Origin: Arthrobacter sp. StoSoilB20
GTDB taxonomy: Bacteria > Actinomycetota > Actinomycetes > Actinomycetales > Micrococcaceae
Direction of reading: 5' to 3'
NCBI RefSeq assembly: GCF_019977295.1
Contig: NZ_AP024651.1
Location: forward strand, 1 to 64,000
Length of the DNA stretch: 64,000 nt
The notes beneath the pieces are model-generated. The model made no database searches. It was not told the origin of the DNA and saw only the letters and a list, made by a program, of their open reading frames with translations. Below, piece after piece: positions 55,820 to 64,000 of this stretch. Made by a program: the position numbers and the translations under genes. Numbering within the stretch: the first letter of the stretch is position 1; every line of letters starts with the position of its first letter.

Positions 55820-56824
55820 GTGAGCAAGGGATCCAAGCCCACCATCCGGGACGTAGCGATGGCGGCGGATGTATCGCTGACAACAGTTTCCTACGTTCTC
55901 TCCGGCCGTCACGGCGGCACCACCCGGATCAGCCAGCCCACGCAGGACAGGGTTCTGGCCGCGGTCAAAGAACTCGGGTATGTGCCCAACCAAGCTGCCC
56001 GCGGGATGCGTCGCGGCAAGACGGATGTGGTGGCGGTGGCCATTGGAAACCTGGACTGGCCGTGGGACCGGGCCCTCGCAACAGCCGCAGCCCGGATTCT
56101 CCCCGGGCACGGTTACCAGCCGGTCATCCTCCTGGGCGACGACTGGAGGAAGTTCATGATGTCCGGCGGCGCCGACGGCGTCATCATCGGCTACTTCCCG
56201 GAAGCGCGCTCCGAGGATGAAACAGTGACCGAATTGGCCCGCCGCGGGGTTGCGCAAGTGGTGATCTCCGGAACCATGAAGCCCGCCGGGTTCGATGTCC
56301 TGGCTCCCGAATCCGACGAAGGGCTGGCGGAGTGCATGGAATATCTCACTGCAAACCACAGTCAGATCGCCTGCATCCGCAGGGCCGCTCCGGATGGCCG
56401 GCCCAAAAGCCGGTTCAATGCTTACGCAGCCGGACTGAAGAAAGCAGGCATACCCCTGGATGAGTCCTTGGTCAGGACATCGCAGCATCAGCCGGCCACC
56501 GCGTACCAGTCGGCTTTGCAGCTGCTCCAACTTCCGGACCGGCCCACGGCCATCTTCTGCACAGACGACATGGAGGCTTTGCAAGCCATTCGCGCCGCCT
56601 ACCGCCTCGGTCTACGGGTCCCGGAGGACGTCCAAATCGTGGGAGTGGGAAACTCTACCGAAGGCCAGGAATATGATCCGGCGCTGACCACCGTGGGTCC
56701 GGAGCCGATGTTCGAGCAAGTAGTCAGGATGCTGCTTGACCGCTTGGCGGGCACCACCCCGGCGGAGGGCATCCGGGTGGCATCGCCGTGGAAGCTGCAC
56801 CACCGCGGCACCACGCAGTCTTAG
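55820..56824 (+). CDS. LacI family transcriptional regulator
   Basis: A 334-residue repressor with the N-terminal HTH and hinge (about 8-70, TIRDVAMAADVSLTTVSYVL) and a periplasmic-binding-protein-like effector domain (about 75-330). FCTDDMEALQAIRAAYRLGL and VPEDVQIVGVGN are family segments. GTG start 55820 with CCAGGAG upstream. Divergent from alditol oxidase, so it probably responds to a polyol or sugar. Confidence 0.92.
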   Translation: MSKGSKPTIRDVAMAADVSLTTVSYVLSGRHGGTTRISQPTQDRVLAAVKELGYVPNQAARGMRRGKTDVVAVAIGNLDWPWDRALATAAARILPGHGYQPVILLGDDWRKFMMSGGADGVIIGYFPEARSEDETVTELARRGVAQVVISGTMKPAGFDVLAPESDEGLAECMEYLTANHSQIACIRRAAPDGRPKSRFNAYAAGLKKAGIPLDESLVRTSQHQPATAYQSALQLLQLPDRPTAIFCTDDMEALQAIRAAYRLGLRVPEDVQIVGVGNSTEGQEYDPALTTVGPEPMFEQVVRMLLDRLAGTTPAEGIRVASPWKLHHRGTTQS

Positions 56825-56827
56825 GAG

Positions 56828-57823
56828 CTAGTCCTTCAGGGGCCGGCGTGCCAGCCAGGCTGCCACGATCGCCCCCGAGATGTTGTGCCAGAGCGAGAAC
56901 ACTGCGGATGGCAGGGCAGCCAGGGGACTGAAGTGTGCGGTGGCCAGGGTCGCGGCCAAGCCGGAGTTCTGCATGCCAACCTCAAAGGCGAGGGCCCGGC
57001 GTGCCTTGTCATCCAGCCTGCCCAGCTTGCCCGCCAAGTACCCAAGGCCCAGGCCGAATCCGTTGTGGAGGACTACTGCGAGGAAAACGATCCCGCCGGC
57101 AGCCACGATCTTGCTGGCACTGCCCGCCACGACGATCGCCACGATCAGTGAAATCACGACGGCGGAGGCCCAAGGAAGTGCCGGAAGGACCTTCGCGACG
57201 AGCTTCGAAAGGAACAGCCGGGCCAACAGTCCGGCGATCACGGGCAGCAAGACGGTCTTCACGATGTCCATCACCATGGCCCCGGCGTCAATGTGCAGGA
57301 AGGAGCCTGCCAGGAAAAGCGTCAGTGCGGGCGTCACGATGGGCGCGATCAAGGTGGAAACCGAGGCAACGGCCACGGACAGCGCCACATCGCCCTTGGC
57401 CAGGAATGCCATGACGTTGGACGCAGTGCCGGACGGGGCGCAGCCGACGAGGATCAGGCCGACGGCCAGTTCCGGCGGCAACTGCAGGAGCACTGCAATG
57501 AGCCAGCCGGCACCGGGCATGATGACGTAGTGGGCAATAATGCCCAGCGCCACAGCCCACGGGCGCCGTGCTACCGAGGCGAAGTCGGGCGGGGTCAGCG
57601 TGAGGCCCATGCAGAACATGATGACGCCCAGCAGGTAGGGAACCGCGACGCCCATCGGTTTGAAGAGGTCCGGAAGCAGGAAGCCAAGCACGCCTGCAAC
57701 CACTACCAAAATGGGGAATACGGTAACGGCAATGCGTGCAATCCGGGCTTCCGCAGCAAGTGCGGGGTTGGCAGGGGTAGCGGCTTCTTCGGTTTTCGAC
57801 GGGGAATTGGTTGCCTCAAGCAT
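56828..57823 (-). CDS. Bile acid:sodium symporter (BASS) family transporter
   Basis: A 331-residue membrane protein with about ten TM helices. LLGVIMFCMGLTLTPPDF and LVGCAPSGTASNVMAFLAKG are BASS signatures; EVGMQNSGLAATLATAHF is a further conserved helix. Bacterial members carry organic acids such as pantoate or pyruvate rather than bile acids. It ends 3 bp past the convergent LacI gene stop. The substrate cannot be told. Confidence 0.9.
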   Translation of the reverse strand: MLEATNSPSKTEEAATPANPALAAEARIARIAVTVFPILVVVAGVLGFLLPDLFKPMGVAVPYLLGVIMFCMGLTLTPPDFASVARRPWAVALGIIAHYVIMPGAGWLIAVLLQLPPELAVGLILVGCAPSGTASNVMAFLAKGDVALSVAVASVSTLIAPIVTPALTLFLAGSFLHIDAGAMVMDIVKTVLLPVIAGLLARLFLSKLVAKVLPALPWASAVVISLIVAIVVAGSASKIVAAGGIVFLAVVLHNGFGLGLGYLAGKLGRLDDKARRALAFEVGMQNSGLAATLATAHFSPLAALPSAVFSLWHNISGAIVAAWLARRPLKD

Positions 57824-57901
57824 TCATCCATGCTCACATTCACCCCGGCGGCCCCGCGACTTCGTGACATTCGTCGGAGCGTATATGTCACTTGGTTGGG
57901 G

Positions 57902-59398
57902 TCAGGAGTTGAGCTTCCCCGCGAGGCGCTCGCGCATCCGAATACTGGCCTCGTTGAGCCCGATGAACTCCACTTCCCGCCCATGATTCCGGTACTTCTC
58001 GGTCACTGAATCCAGCACCGCCACCGTGGAGGCATCCCAGATGTGTGAACCATGGAGATCGATGATCACCCGATCTATGCCTTCTGAGGAATCTTTCGCA
58101 TAGTCGAACTGCGTGTACAGATCGTTGGACGAGGCAAAGAAGAGTTCGCCGTCCACGGTGTACGTTGCAACATGCTCGCCGTTGAGCTCCAGTTCGGTCC
58201 GCTCCACCGTGGCGAAGTGGGCTACCCGCCTCGCGAACAGCACCATGGCGGTCAGGACGCCGACGCCGACACCCACCGCCAGGTTGTGCGTCGCCACCAC
58301 CGCAGCGACGGTGATGAGCATGACGGCGGTTTCAGACTTCGGCAGTCGCTTGAGCGTGGAGGGCAGGATGGAGTGCCAATCGAAGGTAATCAGCGAAACG
58401 AAGATCATCACCGCCACCAGGGCCGCCATGGGAATCATGCCCACAACATCGCCTAGGACAACCACCAGCACCAGCAGGAACACGCCGGCCAGGAAGGTCG
58501 AGAGGCGGCTTCGAGCCCCTGAGCCCTTGACGTTGATCATGGTCTGGCCGATCACTGCACACCCGCCCAGGCCACCAAGGAAACCGGTGACGATGTTCGC
58601 GGCACCTTGGCCCCAGGACACCCGTGTCTTGTTGGAACGCGTATCCGTGATGTCGTCCACCAACTTGGCCGTCATCAGCGATTCCAGCAAGCCCACCAGT
58701 GCCATGGACAGCGCGAAGGGAGCAATGATCTGGAAGGTTTCCAGGTTAAGGGGCACGTTGGGAAGGAAGAACCCGGGCAGGCTGTCCGGGAGTTCGCCTT
58801 TGTCGCTGACGGTGGGAACGTCGATGCCACCCAGTACGGTCACCAGCGTGATGGCCACGATCGCCACCAGCGGCGCAGGAATGGCGGTAGTGATGCGGGG
58901 CAGTCCGAACACGATCACCAGGCCCACGATGACAATGGGATAGACCATCCACGGCACGTTGAAGAGCTCGGGCATCTGGGACATGAACACCAGGATTGCC
59001 AGGGCGTTGACGAACCCGATCATCACGGATCGGGGGATGAAGCGCATCAGTTTCGTGACACCCAGGACCGCCAGGATGATCTGGAAAACGCCAGCCAGGA
59101 TGATCGTGGCAATCAAGTAGTCGAGCCCGTGTTCCTTCATCACCGGGGCGATCACCAAGGCCACGGCACCGGTGGCCGCGGAAATCATGGCGGGACGGCC
59201 GCCAACCAAGGCCGTGACCACGCCCATGGTGAATGATGCGAAGAGGCCAATACGCGGATCCACCCCGGCAATCACGGAGAACGCAATGGCTTCGGGGATC
59301 AAAGCCAGGGCCACAACGAGCCCCGCGAGGGATTCAGTCAGGAGGCGGCGGGGCGAGCGGAACGTCGCCCGCAGTGACATGAGTTGCTCGGGAGTCAT
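57902..59398 (-). CDS. SulP family anion transporter with STAS domain
   Basis: A 498-residue transporter for sulfate, bicarbonate or other anions. About eleven to twelve TM helices (to residue 385) include GLVVALALIPEAIAFSVIAG (about 26-45) and GGLGGCAVIGQTMINVKGSG; the cytoplasmic STAS domain (about 400-498) holds IDLHGSHIWDASTVAVLD. ATG 59398 with AAGGACC upstream. It lies 22 bp downstream of the RelA/SpoT-domain gene on the same strand, so the two may be co-transcribed. Confidence 0.93.
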   Translation of the reverse strand: MTPEQLMSLRATFRSPRRLLTESLAGLVVALALIPEAIAFSVIAGVDPRIGLFASFTMGVVTALVGGRPAMISAATGAVALVIAPVMKEHGLDYLIATIILAGVFQIILAVLGVTKLMRFIPRSVMIGFVNALAILVFMSQMPELFNVPWMVYPIVIVGLVIVFGLPRITTAIPAPLVAIVAITLVTVLGGIDVPTVSDKGELPDSLPGFFLPNVPLNLETFQIIAPFALSMALVGLLESLMTAKLVDDITDTRSNKTRVSWGQGAANIVTGFLGGLGGCAVIGQTMINVKGSGARSRLSTFLAGVFLLVLVVVLGDVVGMIPMAALVAVMIFVSLITFDWHSILPSTLKRLPKSETAVMLITVAAVVATHNLAVGVGVGVLTAMVLFARRVAHFATVERTELELNGEHVATYTVDGELFFASSNDLYTQFDYAKDSSEGIDRVIIDLHGSHIWDASTVAVLDSVTEKYRNHGREVEFIGLNEASIRMRERLAGKLNS

Positions 59399-59420
59399 GG
59401 GTCCTTACAGTGCAGTTGTC

Positions 59421-60527
59421 CTAGAGCGCAGTCTGGCGGTAGCGCTCAATCTGCTTAAGGCGCCGCTGGAGGCTGTCGCGCCGCGGGTGCGGGACGACGT
59501 CGGGCGCCTCAGCGGTGAGATCGATGTGTCCGGTTCCGTACTGCCACAGCAGGAGGTCATCCAAAAGGCGGTCCGGGCCTGGGGAATAGCGATGGTCCAG
59601 GGCCTTGCGGACCTCGGTGATCCGGTTGGCGCTGAGCAGTCCGGCGAGCTCCACGGTCTTGGTCAGTCCGTGGGCGGCAAGCAGTTCGGCAGCCCATCCC
59701 CAGTCATCATCAACTTTACGGTCAACGTGAGGAAGGAGCGTACGCCAGACGTCACGGACCCTGTTGGGCGTCAGCGGTGAGCCGCCCTCACCCTCAAGGT
59801 CCCAGTAGCCGCGGACTTCCTCGTACCGCTCGTGAAGATCGGCGAAGGCGCTCTCCACCGTTTCCAGCATGGCCGCCGTGGCCGTGAACTGGCGGTCGAA
59901 ATGCGGGGTCCAGGCGCGCGGGTCTTCGGCCTTGAAACGGATGTCGTGCTCGATCTCGCTCCACGCGTGCGCAAAGACGGTGCGGATCTGGCATTCGAAG
60001 AAGTAGCTGCCGTTGGCGGGCATTTCCGGGTTGAAGACGTGCTGGTACTCCTTGACGGCCTCGTTCTGGATGGTGCGCAGAATGAGGTGGCGGCTGGAAT
60101 AACCATAGGTTCCGGACTCGATTGAACCGATGTCCTTCTCCCGGTCTCCACGGCAATCAAAAAGTTGCCGCTGGCGCTTGATGATGTTGGCAACGGCAGC
60201 GTTTTCGGCCGGCAACTTGGTGATCACGCGGATGCCCACCATGTCGTTCAAGGTGCGGAAAGGATCCGGGAACTTCAGCAACCGTGGCCCGCCCGGCTCC
60301 AGGGGATCGTCCGTCCGGGAAATCTTTTCCCGGAATGACTCCACCGTCTTGGTCCGACCCGTGACGAACAAAGGCGTGACCTCGGCGTCGTTCAGCATGT
60401 CCCTCAAGGTCAGCAGGACATCACGCGTAACCCGCTTCAAAGCTGGGCGGACACGCTCATAGAGCGCCACGTTCGCCTCTACCGCGTCGCGCTGTTCCTG
60501 GTCCAGGCTGTCCCAATTGCTTGCCAT
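59421..60527 (-). CDS. RelA/SpoT-domain protein (probable small alarmone synthetase-like)
   Basis: A 368-residue protein with a RelA/SpoT nucleotidyltransferase domain (about 55-225) and no hydrolase, TGS or ACT domains. GRTKTVESFREKI matches the ATP-binding motif, NDMVGIRVI the metal-site segment and FECQIRTVFAHAWSEIEHDI the synthetase motif, with the expected Glu in ECQIRT. It may make (p)ppGpp or a related alarmone. A C-terminal extension (about 235-368) is extra and helical. It precedes the SulP gene by 22 bp. GGGGG lies before ATG 60527. Confidence 0.85.
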   Translation of the reverse strand: MASNWDSLDQEQRDAVEANVALYERVRPALKRVTRDVLLTLRDMLNDAEVTPLFVTGRTKTVESFREKISRTDDPLEPGGPRLLKFPDPFRTLNDMVGIRVITKLPAENAAVANIIKRQRQLFDCRGDREKDIGSIESGTYGYSSRHLILRTIQNEAVKEYQHVFNPEMPANGSYFFECQIRTVFAHAWSEIEHDIRFKAEDPRAWTPHFDRQFTATAAMLETVESAFADLHERYEEVRGYWDLEGEGGSPLTPNRVRDVWRTLLPHVDRKVDDDWGWAAELLAAHGLTKTVELAGLLSANRITEVRKALDHRYSPGPDRLLDDLLLWQYGTGHIDLTAEAPDVVPHPRRDSLQRRLKQIERYRQTAL

Positions 60528-60637
60528 GCCCCCAGCTTACGGTGCGGGTCCGACACTGAACCGAGCCACTCGCCGTCGGGGTGCCTCTAGCCAAACCAGT
60601 GAATCGTCACGATAGGCTCAGTACAAAGGAGGGCGCA

Positions 60638-61459
60638 ATGTTGCGGCACAAGTACAGCTACGGCGAACACCCCAGCCAATGGGGCGAACTCTTCATACCT
60701 GAACCGTCCAACGGAAACCATCGTGGCGCGTCTGCGGTTGCCGGTGGAATCGCTGTTGTGATCCATGGCGGTTATTGGCGCTCACAGTACGGCGCTGAGC
60801 TCGGCGAGCCCCTCGCGCGGGATCTGGCAGCGCACGGCATCACTGCTTGGAACCTCGAATATCGGCGGGCCGGTAACGGTGGTGGTTGGCCCCATACTTT
60901 CGAGGACATCCTGGCCGGCATCGACCACCTGTCCACCATTGCCGGCGACCACAACCTCCAGCTCGGCAAAGTGGTGGCCCTGGGTCACTCTGCCGGCGGC
61001 CATTTGGCTGTTTGGGCTGCTGGCCGGCAGCGGCTCTCGGACATCGGAACGCCCGACGCCGATCGCCAGCTCCAGCGCAGCCCGGAGGACAACGCCGTGC
61101 ACCTGACCGGCGTCGTCAGTCAGTCCGGCCTCCTGAACCTCGCCGCCGCGGAGAAGCTGAACCTCAGCAACGGCGCCGTATGCAACCTGATGGGCGGCGA
61201 TTCCGCCAGATACCCCAAACGGCATAAGTATGCGGATCCCATGAGTTCGCTGCCGCTGGATGTCCCCGTATATGCCGTTCACGCCACGGATGACGAGGAC
61301 GTTCCCGCCAGCCAGTCCGAGGCATATGTTGCTGCGGCTACGGCTGCTGGAAGCGCAGCCCAGTTGCTTCGCGTACCCGGCGACCACTTCGACCTGATTG
61401 ACCCAAAAGCCGTGGCATATAAGAAGTGCCGCGAATTGGTGCAACGGCTGCTCTCGTAA
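60638..61459 (+). CDS. Alpha/beta hydrolase, esterase/arylformamidase-like
   Basis: A 273-residue serine hydrolase. The oxyanion motif HGGYWRSQYG (about 46-55) and nucleophile elbow VALGHSAGGHLAVWAAG (Ser near residue 118) are those of the BD-FAE/kynurenine formamidase group; acid and His candidates lie in ATDDEDVP and GDHFDLI. Tryptophan degradation genes are absent nearby, so the substrate is open. ATG 60638 has AAAGGAGG upstream; the frame is open from 60581. Confidence 0.85.
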   Translation: MLRHKYSYGEHPSQWGELFIPEPSNGNHRGASAVAGGIAVVIHGGYWRSQYGAELGEPLARDLAAHGITAWNLEYRRAGNGGGWPHTFEDILAGIDHLSTIAGDHNLQLGKVVALGHSAGGHLAVWAAGRQRLSDIGTPDADRQLQRSPEDNAVHLTGVVSQSGLLNLAAAEKLNLSNGAVCNLMGGDSARYPKRHKYADPMSSLPLDVPVYAVHATDDEDVPASQSEAYVAAATAAGSAAQLLRVPGDHFDLIDPKAVAYKKCRELVQRLLS

Positions 61460-61499
61460 TTGTTGGTCGGGCGCTGCCGACCTCTGGCAGAGTTGTCCC

Positions 61500-62435
61500 A
61501 TGCTGACAGTCATTGGTGAGGCCCTTGTTGATGTGGTGCAACGTCCGTCCGGGATTGAGGCGCACGTTGGCGGCAGTCCGCTGAACGTGGCTGTCGGCTT
61601 GGCGCGCCTGGACCACCCTGTGCAGTTCATCGGCCGCTACGGCAAGGACGCCTACGGGGATTCCATTGCTGCGCATTTGCGCTCGAGTTCGGTCATGGTG
61701 CCGCTTCCGCCCGACGGAAAGCCCACCAGCGTGGCCACAGCGCAGATCGACGACGACGGCGCCGCCACCTACGTTTTCGACCTCGCCTGGGAATTGCCCG
61801 GACTCGCCGCGCGGTTGCCGCTGATGCTCCAGGGTGCCACTTTGCTGCATACAGGTTCGATCGCCACCGCTTTGGAGCCTGGCGCAGCGGAGGTGCTTGC
61901 CGCCGTCGAGTATGCCCACCCGAACAGCACCATCAGCTTCGATCCCAACTGCCGTCCGAGCATCATTACGGACGTTGAATACGCACGGACCCAGGCCGAG
62001 CGCTTCGTGGTGCTGTCCGACGTCGTGAAGGCCTCGGATGAGGACCTTGAATGGCTCTACCCCGGTGTTGACCCGGTGGAATCCGCACGCCGCTGGCTGA
62101 CGTTGGGCGGCTCGGAAGGCCCGGCTTTGGTAGTGGTCACGCGGGGTTCGCAGGGTCCCTGGGGTGTGACCAGGGCAGGGGAGGCGCAGGTTGCCGCCCC
62201 GTCCGTGAACGTGGTGGACACCGTGGGTGCGGGGGACTCATTCATGGCCGGCCTGTTGTCCGCGATTGTGGACCACGGGCTGGATGGCGCGCAGAACCGC
62301 GCAGAGCTCCGGGCGATGCCTGCAGAAACCTTGGAAGCCATCATGGATCAGGCCACGCGGGCCGCTGCAGTTACGGTGTCACGGGCAGGCGCAAACCCGC
62401 CCACGCGCGCCGAGCTTAACCACGGTGTGGCATAG
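61500..62435 (+). CDS. PfkB family carbohydrate kinase (fructokinase-like)
   Basis: A 311-residue ribokinase-fold enzyme that phosphorylates a sugar. GGSPLNVAVGLARLD (about 22) is the PfkB start motif, and the ATP/anion-hole segment DTVGAGDSFMAGLLSAI (Asp in GAGDSF near 246) the end motif. GKPTSVATAQIDDDGAATYV favours a fructokinase-like group. ATG 61500 follows the hydrolase gene by 40 bp on the same strand. Confidence 0.9.
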   Translation: MLTVIGEALVDVVQRPSGIEAHVGGSPLNVAVGLARLDHPVQFIGRYGKDAYGDSIAAHLRSSSVMVPLPPDGKPTSVATAQIDDDGAATYVFDLAWELPGLAARLPLMLQGATLLHTGSIATALEPGAAEVLAAVEYAHPNSTISFDPNCRPSIITDVEYARTQAERFVVLSDVVKASDEDLEWLYPGVDPVESARRWLTLGGSEGPALVVVTRGSQGPWGVTRAGEAQVAAPSVNVVDTVGAGDSFMAGLLSAIVDHGLDGAQNRAELRAMPAETLEAIMDQATRAAAVTVSRAGANPPTRAELNHGVA

Positions 62436-62480
62436 ACGAGGCATAAACGCGGCGGCCGAGCGGGCATGAGCCCAGGAAGC

Positions 62481-63542
62481 TTAGCCCGCTCCGTGCCCCG
62501 CAGCTACTTCCTCCCCGGCCTTCACCGGTCCCGGCGGAGTTCCCTCGCCGAACGGGCTCCCGCCCAGGGCTTCGCGTCCGTGCGGGGTGAGCCAGCCGGA
62601 TAGATCGGGTCCGGCGGGGACGATCTGCGTGGGATTAATGTCCTCGTGAACTATGTAGTAGTGCTGCTTGATCTGCACGAAGTCGATGGTGTCCCCGAAC
62701 CCCGGCGTCTGAAACAGGTCCCGGGCGTAGGCCCAAAGCGCCGGCATCTCGCTGAGCTTGTTCCGGTTGCACTTGAAATGGCCGTGATAGACGGCGTCGA
62801 AGCGCGCCAACGTGGTGAAGAGCCGGACATCGGCCTCGGTAATGGAATCGCCCACCAGGTACCTCTGCCCCGCCAGCCGCTCCTCGAGCCAGTCCAAAGC
62901 GTTCCAGAGCCGGGTATAGGCGGCGTCGTACGCTTCCTGGGATCCGGCGAATCCGCACCTGTAGACGCCGTTGTTGACCTCGGTAAAGACGCGTTTGTTG
63001 ACCGTGTCGATTTCCTCGCGCAAGTGCTCCGGGTACAGCTGCGGTGCGCCCGGACGGTGGAATTCTGTCCATTCCGAGGAGAAATCGAGGGTGATCTGCG
63101 GGAAGTTATTGGTCACCACCTGGCCACTCGGGATGTCCACAAGCGCCGGAACCGTGATGCCCCGCGGGTAGTCCGGGAAACGGCGGAAGAATGCTTCCTG
63201 GAGGCGTTCTATGCCGAGCACGGGATCTTTGCCGTCGGGGTCCAGGTCAAAAGTCCAGGAGCGTGCGTCGTGGGTGGGGCCGGGCTGGCCGAGGCTGATG
63301 ACGTCCTCAAGGCCCAGCAGCCTGCGCACAATGACAGCGCGGTTGGCCCACGGGCACGCCCTTGCTGCGATCAATCGGTACCGCCCCGGCTCAACAGGCC
63401 AGCCAGGCTCGCCGTTGGGTCCGGCGGCACCGTCGCGGGTGATCCTGTCCTCGATGTAATTGGTGTCCCGGGTGAACTCACTGCCGGTGACGTACGCCCC
63501 GCGGGTGCTGTGTTCTTCGACTTCGCTGGTCTTCTCACTCAT
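62481..63542 (-). CDS. Xi-class glutathione S-transferase-like (glutathionyl-hydroquinone reductase family)
   Basis: A 353-residue thiol transferase. The catalytic CPW lies in RACPWANRAVIV near residue 63, with the GST N-domain extended at the front and a C-domain (about 180-320) containing GDSITEADVRLFTTL and FVQIKQHYYIVHEDINPTQI, hallmarks of the Xi class. That class reduces glutathionyl-hydroquinones, yet actinobacteria usually use mycothiol, so the thiol partner here is unclear. ATG 63542. Confidence 0.9.
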   Translation of the reverse strand: MSEKTSEVEEHSTRGAYVTGSEFTRDTNYIEDRITRDGAAGPNGEPGWPVEPGRYRLIAARACPWANRAVIVRRLLGLEDVISLGQPGPTHDARSWTFDLDPDGKDPVLGIERLQEAFFRRFPDYPRGITVPALVDIPSGQVVTNNFPQITLDFSSEWTEFHRPGAPQLYPEHLREEIDTVNKRVFTEVNNGVYRCGFAGSQEAYDAAYTRLWNALDWLEERLAGQRYLVGDSITEADVRLFTTLARFDAVYHGHFKCNRNKLSEMPALWAYARDLFQTPGFGDTIDFVQIKQHYYIVHEDINPTQIVPAGPDLSGWLTPHGREALGGSPFGEGTPPGPVKAGEEVAAGHGAG

Positions 63543-63627
63543 GACTTCACACTATGCCCCGGATCTGGACATTCTCCAGACAACTCCCTCCGTTCCAGAC
63601 AAGCATCGTCTTGAAGCCGGCGGTACC

Positions 63628-63669
63628 GCTATAATAAAACATCCCTAAAGGGCTATAAGCGATGTTTTA
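63628..63669 (+). promoter_or_regulatory. Palindrome-rich promoter region of the HTH gene
   Basis: A consensus -10 TATAAT (63630-63635) is followed by arms TAAAACATC (63635-63643) and GATGTTTTA (63661-63669) and, inside them, CCCT-AA-AGGG (63643-63652). The outer dyad would suit an autoregulator. The palindrome GCGGTACCGC (63620-63629) abuts the -10. No well-spaced -35 was found. Confidence 0.6.
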
Positions 63670-63681
63670 AGAAGGCTGGTT

Positions 63682-64000
63682 ATGGCGAAGCGTAGCGTCC
63701 CCCTTCGTCCTCATGTTCAGGACGCCCTAACCGTGTGGGGGCAACTCATCCGCCAAGGACGAACAGAACGAAAATGGACCGCAAAGGAACTGGCGGCTCG
63801 TGCGAATGTCTCGGAGCAGACGGTACTCGCAGCTGAGGCCGGCAGCCGCGGTGCGGCCGTAGGCACCATGATGGAACTCGCGGACCTCGTAGGCGTTCCC
63901 ATCTTCGGTATTGAAGACCGTGCAGAGCTGGCGATTCGTCGTCAGCGTGGGGAGGAGATGCTGGCTCTCCTACCCAGCCGTGTGCGCCGACCGAAGAGCA
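63682..64000 (+). CDS. HTH-domain protein, HipB/antitoxin-like, cut by window end
   Basis: The reading frame from ATG 63682 is open for 106 codons to the window end without a stop. The helix-turn-helix lies in KWTAKELAARANVSEQTVLA (about 33-52), followed by LVGVPIFGIEDRAELAIRRQ. This resembles the XRE regulators that precede HipA-type kinases and act as antitoxins; the next gene is outside the window, so the pairing is unproven. The palindromic promoter fits autorepression. Confidence 0.75.
   Translation, partial: MAKRSVPLRPHVQDALTVWGQLIRQGRTERKWTAKELAARANVSEQTVLAAEAGSRGAAVGTMMELADLVGVPIFGIEDRAELAIRRQRGEEMLALLPSRVRRPKS

Overview
The window is actinobacterial chromosome that starts at the first base of dnaA. 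The high-GC coding, the order dnaA-dnaN-gnd-recF-DUF721-gyrB-gyrA-DUF3566-tRNA-Ile-tRNA-Ala, the crgA/sortase/pabA/pknB-pknA-pbpA-rodA-pstP-fhaB-fhaA division block, the 39-residue DLW-39 protein and a Kocuria/Rhodococcus-type putrescine oxidase all point to Micrococcaceae, most likely Arthrobacter or Paenarthrobacter. No rRNA operon, CRISPR array, prophage or insertion sequence was found.

Layout. 1-12.2 kb is the replication core: initiator, sliding clamp, RecF, gyrase, a DnaA-box-bearing dnaA-dnaN spacer and two tRNAs. 12.2-19.1 kb holds a secreted GH84 hexosaminidase, a DMT exporter, a GT2 glycosyltransferase, an 11-residue-repeat membrane protein, PpiA and a rhomboid protease. 19.1-23.8 kb holds a GyrI-like protein, an 836-bp non-coding block packed with DnaA boxes, and an alkylation-damage repair operon (methyltransferase, ECF sigma factor, second methyltransferase, AlkB, 3-methyladenine glycosylase). 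23.8-35.7 kb is the conserved growth and division block: CrgA, class E sortase, a 56-residue membrane peptide, PabA/TrpG, two PASTA kinases, PBP, RodA, PstP phosphatase and two FHA proteins, most of them translationally coupled. 36-64 kb is metabolic: tRNA-Leu, a GntR-controlled sugar-acid dehydratase, a sigma/anti-sigma-like pair, a TetR-putrescine oxidase-Usp-permease cassette, a GntR-PxpA-MFS-PxpBC-biotin carboxylase cassette for 5-oxoproline, an alditol oxidase facing a LacI regulator, anion and bile-acid-type transporters, a RelA/SpoT-domain protein, a PfkB kinase, a GST-like reductase, and the start of an HTH gene cut by the window end.

The most notable points are: (1) the DnaA-box cluster at 19.92-20.61 kb, with five perfect and six one-mismatch boxes, richer than the dnaA-dnaN spacer; (2) an alkylation-repair operon that carries its own sigma factor; (3) Met at the GyrA position equivalent to E. 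coli Ser83; (4) clear palindromic operators beside the GntR, TetR and LacI-type regulators; (5) a 3-methyladenine glycosylase that has lost most zinc ligands.
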